Assembly: GCA_003662515.1 (NCBI GenBank)
Contig: QMYF01000006.1
Location: 1 to 10,304, forward strand
From: Candidatus Hecatellales archaeon
Lineage (GTDB): Archaea; Thermoproteota; Bathyarchaeia; Hecatellales; Hecatellaceae
Length of the DNA stretch: 10,304 bases
Direction: 5' to 3'
Of this stretch, positions 6,019-10,304 are shown piece after piece (the stretch's first letter is position 1; the number at the start of each line of letters is the position of its first letter). Made by a program: the position numbers and the translations under genes. The notes beneath the pieces are model-generated. The model was not told the origin of the DNA. It worked only from the letters and a program-made list of their open reading frames with translations, and searched no databases.

Positions 6019-7326
6019 ATGGCTGAACAACGTAAAAGGTTAGTAGACTATGAGAGGGAACCAGTGCCTGAGGAGAAGCGTCGAAGCTGGCTGGAGATGG
6101 CTTCCGTTTGGGCTGGGATCGCCGCCTGCCTGGCTGCCCTCATGTTCGGAGGCGTAATGGGCTACCACTTCACCATTTACGACGCCATTATTGCCACAGC
6201 CCTAGGCTACGTTATCTCCACAACCATCAACATTCTCACGGGAATAGTAGGCTACAGGACAGGGCTTTCCACAGCCTTCATCTCAAGATTCGCCTTCGGC
6301 AACTATGGTTCAGGGGTAATCGCCCTGGTTCTAGCCTTGGGAACCTACGGCTGGTTCGCCGTTCAGACAGGCATGTTCGGCGAGACAGCTAACGCCGCCT
6401 ACCAGATGATTACCGGACAAAGCTGGAGTGTTTTGGGTTTCATAATTGTCGGAGGAATCCTAATGACCTTCACCGCCGTGATAGGCTACCGGGGCATCGC
6501 CTACCTCAGCATAATCGCCGTGCCATTAATGTTCATTCTGATGGTGGGCTCCCTCTTCATGGTGCTTCAAACCCATCCATGGGAGCAGATTGTTAACACG
6601 CCTCCTCCAGGGCCCCCACTGCCCCTAGGCGTTGGAATATCCATTGCCGCTGGAACCTTCATGGTTGGAGCAGTAATAGGCCCAGACATTTACCGTTATG
6701 CTAAAAAGCCCAGCCATGTGGTTGGAGCCGCACTAGTAGGCTTCTTCGCCGCCACCGTGTCGATTGTCACCATCGGAGCTATCCTCTCCCACGCCGTTGG
6801 AGAATGGGACCTCGTGAAAATCATGATAACGCTGGGCTGGGGACCCATCGCCATGTTCTTCCTGATAATTGCCCAGTGGACCACCAACGACAACAACCTG
6901 TACTCCGCTGCGTTGGCGTTAGCCAACGTTTTTCGAAGTCCCAAGTGGCCTAAATGGAAGCTAACCATTATTGCTGGAGCCTTAGGGATCGCTTTAGCCG
7001 CCGCTGGAATCTATGGTCAATTCGTAAACTGGCTAATGTTCCTTTCAGCCATCATCCCAGGGATAGGTGGAGTATACATTGTGGACTTCGCCATCAACAG
7101 GCATCTTTACAGTTGGGATAACATCGGCAAGGTTAGGCTGGTGAGACCTCTAGCCCTCCTCGCCTGGATCATAGGCTCCCTGATAGGCGTTATGACTACG
7201 GCTCCACCCATAGGTTTAGGCCTCTTCCAGCTTACAACGATTTCCGCCCTAGACGCCCTGCTGGTGGCTGCAGCCCTCCAGGCAGTCTTCAGCCTCCTGC
7301 AGAAAGGTTCCTCCAACCCGCTATAA
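6019..7326 (+). CDS. NCS1-family (CodB-like) nucleobase/hydantoin permease
   Basis: This 435-residue membrane protein has about 12 hydrophobic segments, the usual size and layout for the nucleobase:cation symporter-1 family. Hallmarks are an N-terminal hydrophilic stretch ending near residue 28, then SRFAFGNYGS from residue 89 and WTTNDNN at 287-293 followed by LYSAALALAN, both typical of the cytosine permease (CodB) branch. Family members use a Na+ or H+ gradient to import cytosine, uracil, allantoin, thiamine or, in Mhp1, 5-substituted hydantoins. It is transcribed away from the racemase/HyuA/DUF917 operon and shares its control region, so it most likely imports that pathway's substrate. 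That link is positional, and sequence alone does not fix the substrate. The ATG at 6019 fits the conserved N-terminus. It converges with the Spt4 gene, leaving 55 bases between the two stop codons. Confidence 0.88.
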   Translation: MAEQRKRLVDYEREPVPEEKRRSWLEMASVWAGIAACLAALMFGGVMGYHFTIYDAIIATALGYVISTTINILTGIVGYRTGLSTAFISRFAFGNYGSGVIALVLALGTYGWFAVQTGMFGETANAAYQMITGQSWSVLGFIIVGGILMTFTAVIGYRGIAYLSIIAVPLMFILMVGSLFMVLQTHPWEQIVNTPPPGPPLPLGVGISIAAGTFMVGAVIGPDIYRYAKKPSHVVGAALVGFFAATVSIVTIGAILSHAVGEWDLVKIMITLGWGPIAMFFLIIAQWTTNDNNLYSAALALANVFRSPKWPKWKLTIIAGALGIALAAAGIYGQFVNWLMFLSAIIPGIGGVYIVDFAINRHLYSWDNIGKVRLVRPLALLAWIIGSLIGVMTTAPPIGLGLFQLTTISALDALLVAAALQAVFSLLQKGSSNPL

Positions 7327-7357
7327 ACCTCTAAAGAAAGGCCCGAGAAGTCCTTAA

Positions 7358-7378
7358 CCTATTTTTGGGTTTCCCTCT
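7358..7378 (+). terminator. Pyrimidine-rich tract after the permease, possible terminator
   Basis: A T5 run at 7362-7366 followed by a C/T-rich tract lies in the 55-base gap between the convergent permease and Spt4 genes. Archaeal polymerase commonly stops at such T-rich runs without a hairpin. The match is short, so this is tentative. Confidence 0.3.
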
Positions 7379-7381
7379 TCC

Positions 7382-7567
7382 CTACCTAACCTTTAAAGCG
7401 TATCTTCCAGGAGTTTTAATTCCAACCTTTCTGGCTATCTGAGACTTCTCCGGGTCCAAAATGATTAAAAGGCCTGAGAAATCTTCGGAGAAGCTTGTGC
7501 TCTTACAGGTGGGGCATACGCTGCCGTAGAAAAGGGTTTTACATTGGGTGCATGCTCTCTCCCTCAC
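7382..7567 (-). CDS. spt4: Transcription elongation factor Spt4 (RpoE2/RpoE'')
   Basis: This 61-residue protein is the usual size for archaeal Spt4. Four cysteines form a zinc site: Cys6, Cys9, Cys18 and Cys21, spaced C-x2-C-x8-C-x2-C. FSGLLIILDPEKSQIARK follows, the typical Spt4 core that contacts the NGN domain of Spt5, and PGRYALKV closes the protein. Spt4 with Spt5 clamps RNA polymerase and raises processivity. The start is GTG at 7567, overlapping the RpoE1 TGA stop in a GTGA arrangement. This makes it the third gene of a PIN/RpoE1/Spt4 operon, the standard archaeal order. The ribosomal protein S24e/S27ae genes that often come next are absent; a convergent permease gene lies there instead. 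Confidence is high because of the cysteine pattern and the context. Confidence 0.93.
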   Translation of the reverse strand: MRERACTQCKTLFYGSVCPTCKSTSFSEDFSGLLIILDPEKSQIARKVGIKTPGRYALKVR

Positions 7568-8175
7568 TTTTTAGCTTCCCCCTTCTTTTTCGTTTTAGCC
7601 TTCTCCTCTTTAACTTTCTCCTCCTCTCTAAGTTTCGCAATATCCTCTTTAATCCACTCAAGCTTTCCGAGGAAGGGCTGCCTCATGGTTATGCCTATTT
7701 TCCCGCTGGCTCCGCCTTTAGCCACGCTCACAGCGGTAATCCGCGCCCTAACCCTGTCTCCAACAGTAAGCTTCCGCCTAGTCTCCTTCCCCATCAGAGT
7801 TGCCTGCCTCTCATCGTAAACCACGTAATCATCTATAACTTGGGAAACGTGAAGCAGAGCCTCCATGGGGCCTATCCGAACGAAGGCTCCAAAGCTTCCA
7901 ACCTCCACCACTTCGCCTTCCACCACCTCCTGGATTTCAGGCTTATAGGTTAGGAGGGTGAAGGTTACCTGGTTGTAGGTGGCCCCGTCGCCGGGAAGAA
8001 TTTTCCCTACAGGCGAAACCTCAGCGGAAATAACTGCCACCACGTAGCCTAACTCCTTACTCAAGGAGCCCTCATATTTTTCGGCTAACTCTTCAATGGC
8101 AACTTTAGTTAAGTCTTCGTTAAACTTGCCTGGAGGAATCCTCACCACATCCTGGCATTTAACCAGCTCGAACAA
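7564..8175 (-). CDS. rpoE1: DNA-directed RNA polymerase subunit RpoE1 (Rpb7 homologue)
   Basis: This 203-residue protein is the archaeal Rpb7 homologue, half of the Rpo4/7 stalk that binds nascent RNA and helps open the promoter. The N-terminal tip domain starts FELVKCQDVVRIPP, close to the family consensus, and includes DGATYNQVTF near residue 65. An OB-fold S1 RNA-binding domain follows from about residue 80 to 165, with VVEGEVVEVGSFGAFVRIGPMEALLHVSQ. A lysine/glutamate-rich tail of about 25 residues ends the protein and is longer than in many relatives. The start is TTG at 8175; it is the only start codon that gives the conserved N-terminus, and it lies three bases after the PIN gene's TAA stop. 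The next gene, Spt4, overlaps the TGA stop. Confidence 0.95.
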   Translation of the reverse strand: MFELVKCQDVVRIPPGKFNEDLTKVAIEELAEKYEGSLSKELGYVVAVISAEVSPVGKILPGDGATYNQVTFTLLTYKPEIQEVVEGEVVEVGSFGAFVRIGPMEALLHVSQVIDDYVVYDERQATLMGKETRRKLTVGDRVRARITAVSVAKGGASGKIGITMRQPFLGKLEWIKEDIAKLREEEKVKEEKAKTKKKGEAKK

Positions 8176-8178
8176 GGC

Positions 8179-8577
8179 TTAATCCCACCAGCCTTCCAAC
8201 TCTAACCTTCTGCCTCGAAGGTAAGCTACGGGAATCCCTCTTCTTCTGAGTTCCCGTTTAAGTTTAAGGTCGACAGTTGCTACTGGAAGCTTCATTTCCC
8301 CTGCAACCCTGGCAAGGTAATCGTCAACAGGCTCCCCCGGCCTTCTCTCCACGTTAACTTTAACGTATTTCTCCGCCAGCTTTAAAGCGAAGGAGGCCGT
8401 CCTCCCAACTTTAGGTTTACCTTTAGAAGCCAGCCTCTCAAGCTCCTCAACCACAGGCGGCAATATTACAGGTTCAACTTTTACAGATAAAATTTTCTCA
8501 AGTTCGCCTAGCAGGTCTAAACCTTTCTCAAGGGAAACCATGAGGAAGCTGGTATCTAAAATCACCTTTTTAGGCAA
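8179..8577 (-). CDS. PIN-domain nuclease (archaeal Fcf1/Utp24-like)
   Basis: This 132-residue protein is a single PIN domain. The acidic residues of the metal-dependent nuclease site are visible: Asp8 in VILDTSFLM, Glu44/Glu45 in PPVVEELERL, Asp85/Asp86 in PVDDYLA and Asp103 in ATVDLKLKREL. GIPVAYLR near residue 114 is typical of the archaeal family that resembles Fcf1/Utp24. The eukaryotic homologue cuts pre-rRNA, so a role in RNA processing is likely but not proven here. It is normally found before the RpoE1 gene in archaea, as here, which also argues against it being a toxin; no antitoxin gene is next to it. The start is TTG at 8577, which directly gives the conserved PKKVILDTS beginning. 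No in-frame ATG lies close upstream. Confidence 0.88.
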   Translation of the reverse strand: MPKKVILDTSFLMVSLEKGLDLLGELEKILSVKVEPVILPPVVEELERLASKGKPKVGRTASFALKLAEKYVKVNVERRPGEPVDDYLARVAGEMKLPVATVDLKLKRELRRRGIPVAYLRGRRLELEGWWD

Positions 8578-8617
8578 CGCTCGACACCATGGGTGCAGGT
8601 ATCCATATCATTACGTG

Positions 8618-8637
8618 AAATGTTAAAGTTAACATTT
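8618..8637. promoter_or_regulatory. 20-bp palindrome, candidate operator for the PIN/RpoE1/Spt4 operon
   Basis: AAATGTTAA at 8618-8626 and TTAACATTT at 8629-8637 are perfect 9-base inverted arms around AG. The site is 41-60 bases before the PIN start codon and overlaps the transcription start predicted from the TATA element at 8653-8661. This fits a dimeric repressor site. The regulator is unknown. Confidence 0.5.
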
Positions 8638-8652
8638 GCCTTCAGGGTTAAA

Positions 8653-8661
8653 GTATATAAA
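8653..8661. promoter_or_regulatory. TATA box, usable in both directions
   Basis: The plus strand reads GTATATAAA, preceded by GGTTAAA, which resembles a BRE. The minus strand reads TTTATATAC, a consensus archaeal TATA box. Read leftward it would start the PIN/RpoE1/Spt4 operon near 8631 with a leader of about 54 bases. Read rightward it would start near 8685, about 210 bases before the ABC permease. TATA boxes are nearly symmetric, so the sequence alone does not settle direction. Confidence 0.55.
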
Positions 8662-8697
8662 CCCCCTAAATGTTTTACGGCTTCACGGCTTTTCAAT

Positions 8698-8837
8698 GGA
8701 AGGTTTCACACGCTTATTAAAACCTTTTTAATTACTAAGCTTGGCTTCAAGGTTTTTTGTCAGCCTTATGGTTAAAAAACCTCTTTTAAAGGCCTAAAAG
8801 TCTCCATTAGTCCATGAAAAGCCGAATGTTGGCTTTT
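8698..8837 (+). repeat. Series of four inverted repeats upstream of the ABC permease
   Basis: Four perfect inverted repeats follow one another. They are AAGGTTT (8700-8706) with AAACCTT (8720-8726); AGGTTTTTT (8750-8758) with AAAAAACCT (8774-8782); CTTTTA (8783-8788) with TAAAAG (8795-8800); and AAAAGCC (8817-8823) with GGCTTTT (8831-8837). The second arm of the first repeat can also pair with the first arm of the second: AAAACCTT at 8719-8726 with AAGGTTTT at 8749-8756. This gives two mutually exclusive folds if the region is transcribed rightward. The AT-rich base composition makes some of this expected by chance. Confidence 0.4.
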
Positions 8838-8844
8838 TCTCCAA

Positions 8845-8853
8845 AATTTTATG
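8845..8853 (+). promoter_or_regulatory. Weak candidate TATA box of the ABC permease
   Basis: AATTTTATG lies about 48 bases before the ATG. A start about 25 bases downstream would give a leader of some 20 bases that holds the AAGGAGG site. It is a weaker match than the element at 8653-8661 but better placed for a short leader. Confidence 0.3.
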
Positions 8854-8882
8854 TTTTGCAGGCTTTAACTTCTTTCTCAGTC

Positions 8883-8889
8883 AAGGAGG
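8883..8889 (+). promoter_or_regulatory. Shine-Dalgarno site of the ABC permease
   Basis: AAGGAGG ends seven bases before the ATG at 8897, an ideal spacing. It fixes that ATG as the start. Confidence 0.8.
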
Positions 8890-8896
8890 CTTCCCC

Positions 8897-9700
8897 ATGC
8901 CCCAAGAAATCGCAGGAAAACCTTTCAAACCTTTCAATTTCAGGCTTCGCGAACGCTTAGATAGTCTAATGTTCTTTTTCCCTCTTACAGCTATTTTCTT
9001 GGGCTGGGAGCTAGCAGTCAGGTTAAGTGTGTCAGCTAGGAGTCTTCTCCCCTCACCTGTAACCGTGGCCAGAACTATGCTGGCTGAAATGTTTAACCCC
9101 TCCTTCCTCTCCCTTGTAGGCCAGAGCTTCTCAGTTTTAACAGCAGGCCTCCTAGTCGCCCTTCTCATGGCAGTTCCCTTAGCCGTAGCCACAGGACTTA
9201 AACAGAAGGTCGACGCTGCCTTCACCCCGCTGTTGATGCTGCTGGGAGCTCTCCCAGACATAGCCCTGCTTCCCATCATAATTTACTGGTTTGGTCCAAC
9301 CGTTACCTCAGCTCTCCTAATGGCCATTATTGTAGCTTTCTTCCCTCTCTTCTTCATGGTTAGAGAAGGTGTAAACGCCATACCGAAAGACTACTTCCAT
9401 GTGGTGGAAATCTACAGCACCAACCGTTTCCACCTCTACACGAAACTTCTGCTTCCAGCCACCCTGCCAAACCTGGTTGCCGGCTTAAGATTGGCCTACG
9501 AATTCCTCTGGGAGGTGGTTTTGGCTGTTGAAATTATTGCGAGACTTAACGGGGTAGGCCTCCTAATAGACAGCTCTGTTAAGGCTGGAGCCTTAAGCGA
9601 AGCCTTCGCAGCCCTCTTCTTCATAGGTTTAACCGCCATTCTCGTTGACAGGCTTCTCTTCCAGAGGCTTGAAGACAGGGTTAGGAGGTGGAGGGATTGA
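8897..9700 (+). CDS. ABC transporter permease, nitrate/sulfonate/taurine type (SsuC/TauC-like)
   Basis: This 267-residue protein has about six hydrophobic segments after a short basic N-terminus, the usual size for SsuC/TauC-type importer permeases (BPD_transp_1 domain). LLPSPVTVARTM near residue 50 is the family's typical periplasm-facing element. The cytoplasmic coupling loop lies from Glu171: EIYSTNRFHLYTKLLLPATL, continuing into PNLVAGLRLA. The LLPATLPN part is canonical. The front half lacks the usual EAA...G residues, with Ile and Tyr replacing the two alanines. Family members import sulfonates, taurine, nitrate, bicarbonate or pyrimidine precursors. The substrate cannot be read from this gene alone, and no solute-binding protein is in view. 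It has an ideal Shine-Dalgarno site, and the ATPase gene overlaps its stop codon. Confidence 0.88.
   Translation: MPQEIAGKPFKPFNFRLRERLDSLMFFFPLTAIFLGWELAVRLSVSARSLLPSPVTVARTMLAEMFNPSFLSLVGQSFSVLTAGLLVALLMAVPLAVATGLKQKVDAAFTPLLMLLGALPDIALLPIIIYWFGPTVTSALLMAIIVAFFPLFFMVREGVNAIPKDYFHVVEIYSTNRFHLYTKLLLPATLPNLVAGLRLAYEFLWEVVLAVEIIARLNGVGLLIDSSVKAGALSEAFAALFFIGLTAILVDRLLFQRLEDRVRRWRD
9683..9690 (+). promoter_or_regulatory. Shine-Dalgarno site of the ABC ATPase, deciding a TTG start
   Basis: AGGAGGTG lies inside the end of the permease gene, six bases before the TTG at 9697. It is the strongest Shine-Dalgarno match in the window and supports the unusual TTG start. Confidence 0.75.
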
Positions 9701-10304
9701 GAAGCAAATGTCTAGAAGTTGACGGCGTGGCTAAACATCATCACCATCCTTCCATCGGACCCATACCAACCCTAGAAGAAGTAACCTTCCACGTTCACGA
9801 ACGCGAGTTCATAGGCATAATCGGGCCGAGCGGCTGCGGGAAATCCACGCTCCTAAAAATAATTGCAGGGCTAGATAAGCCTACTAAAGGGGAGGTCCGC
9901 CTCAAAGGGGAAACCATTTCTAGGCCTCACCCAAAGATAAGCATGGTCTTCCAGAACTTCGCGCTTTTCCCATGGCGGACGGTGCTTCAAAACGTGGAGT
10001 TCGGCTTGGAGGTTCAAGGGGTTCCCCGGGAAACCAGACGTAGAATCGCGATGAGGCTTATTGAAACCGTAGGCTTAACTGGCTATGAGCACTGCTACCC
10101 CAAAGAGCTTTCAGGAGGGATGAAGCAAAGGGTGGGGATCGCCAGAGCTTTAGCTGTGGACCCTGAAGTGGTGCTACTCGACGAGGCCTTCAGCTCGGTG
10201 GACGAGTTCACTGCCCAAGTTCTCCGGCATGAGGTTTTAGAGCTCTGGGAGGAAACAGGGAAAACCTTCATTCTGGTAACCCACAACCTCACAGAGGCCA
10301 TAGA
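9697..10304 (+). CDS. ABC transporter ATPase, SsuB/TauB-like (C-terminus beyond the window)
   Basis: 202 residues are visible and the frame is still open at the window edge. Nucleotide-binding motifs appear in order: Walker A GPSGCGKST at 43-51, Q-loop Gln86 in VFQNFALFPW, signature LSGGMKQR at 138-145, Walker B and D-loop LLDEAFSSVDE at 160-170, and the H-loop His196 in VTHNLTEA. The FALFPW stretch is typical of the nitrate/sulfonate/taurine importers (SsuB/TauB). The start is TTG at 9697, overlapping the permease TGA as TTGA, with AGGAGGTG six bases before it. Oddities are a run of four histidines (14-17) where the ATP-stacking Tyr of the A-loop is normally found, DEA in place of the usual DEP after Walker B, and REF in place of GEF before Walker A. 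It energises import with the adjacent permease. Confidence 0.9.
   Translation, partial: MRSKCLEVDGVAKHHHHPSIGPIPTLEEVTFHVHEREFIGIIGPSGCGKSTLLKIIAGLDKPTKGEVRLKGETISRPHPKISMVFQNFALFPWRTVLQNVEFGLEVQGVPRETRRRIAMRLIETVGLTGYEHCYPKELSGGMKQRVGIARALAVDPEVVLLDEAFSSVDEFTAQVLRHEVLELWEETGKTFILVTHNLTEAI

Larger units (their letters stand above)
8578..8896. other. 319-bp intergenic control region rich in inverted repeats
   Basis: This AT-rich stretch separates the divergent PIN/RpoE1/Spt4 operon and the ABC permease. It holds a 20-bp near-perfect palindrome, a strong near-symmetric TATA element, four hairpin-forming inverted repeats and the permease's Shine-Dalgarno site. A 60-codon open frame on the plus strand (8593-8775) runs through these repeats and shows no protein-like character. 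I see no tRNA or C/D-box pattern. Confidence 0.6.

Noticed and set aside
7495..7953. Plus-strand open frame of 152 codons opposite RpoE1/Spt4
   Set aside because: It is antisense to two certain genes, is Phe/Leu/Ser-rich from reverse reading of Lys/Glu codons, and has no motif.
8179..8577. PIN protein as a VapC-type toxin
   Set aside because: No antitoxin gene lies beside it, and its place before RpoE1 and Spt4 is the conserved archaeal housekeeping context of the Fcf1-like family.
8593..8775. 60-codon plus-strand open frame in the intergenic region
   Set aside because: It starts in the operator-like palindrome region, crosses the TATA element and the inverted repeats, has no Shine-Dalgarno site and shows no recognisable protein character.
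8817..8837. Hairpin AAAAGCC/GGCTTTT with following T run as an intrinsic terminator
   Set aside because: No plus-strand gene lies upstream for it to terminate, and hairpin terminators are not the main archaeal mechanism; it is kept only as part of the inverted-repeat series.
9736..9747. Four-histidine run as a cloning His-tag artefact
   Set aside because: It has only four His codons, lies inside a natural ATPase N-terminus after the conserved VDGVAK element, and the surrounding codon use matches the rest of the gene.
1..10304. CRISPR array, tRNA, rRNA, insertion sequence or integrase
   Set aside because: I saw no regularly spaced repeats, no tRNA cloverleaf pattern, no rRNA-like sequence and no transposase or integrase motifs.

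Overview
The window looks archaeal. The strongest evidence is a PIN-domain protein / RpoE1 (Rpb7) / Spt4 gene string, which occurs only in archaea in this form. It is supported by TATA-type promoter elements, GTG and TTG starts, and GTGA/TTGA-type gene overlaps. Gene content and moderate GC suggest an uncultured Thermoproteota-type lineage such as Bathyarchaeia, but that placement is an inference and no rRNA is present to test it.

Region 1 (1-5857, minus strand) is a six-gene, tightly packed operon. In transcription order it holds a hydantoin/Asp-Glu-type racemase, a DUF917 (S-methyl-thiohydantoin desulfurase-type) protein, a short HyuA-like hydantoinase/oxoprolinase ATPase, a second DUF917 paralogue, an M29/AmpS-NicX-type metalloenzyme, and a TauE/SafE-type anion exporter cut by the window edge. 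Region 2 (6019-7326, plus strand) is a divergently transcribed NCS1/CodB-like nucleobase or hydantoin permease. It shares a 161-bp control region with the operon. Together these genes read as an uptake, racemisation, ring-opening and by-product-export module for a small N-heterocycle, possibly sulfur-containing. No HyuB subunit is present; the two DUF917 proteins flank HyuA instead.

Region 3 (7382-8577, minus strand) is a housekeeping transcription operon: PIN nuclease, RNA polymerase subunit RpoE1 and elongation factor Spt4. All three genes use non-ATG starts and are separated by +3 or -4 bases. The usual archaeal neighbours (ribosomal proteins S24e/S27ae downstream, aIF2-gamma upstream) are not here.

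Region 4 (8578-8896) is a 319-bp AT-rich intergenic stretch. It has a strong two-way TATA element, a 20-bp near-perfect palindrome and a series of inverted repeats upstream of the next gene.

Region 5 (8897-10304, plus strand) is an ABC importer of the nitrate/sulfonate/taurine type: a permease followed by an ATPase that overlaps its stop codon and runs off the window. No solute-binding protein is visible.
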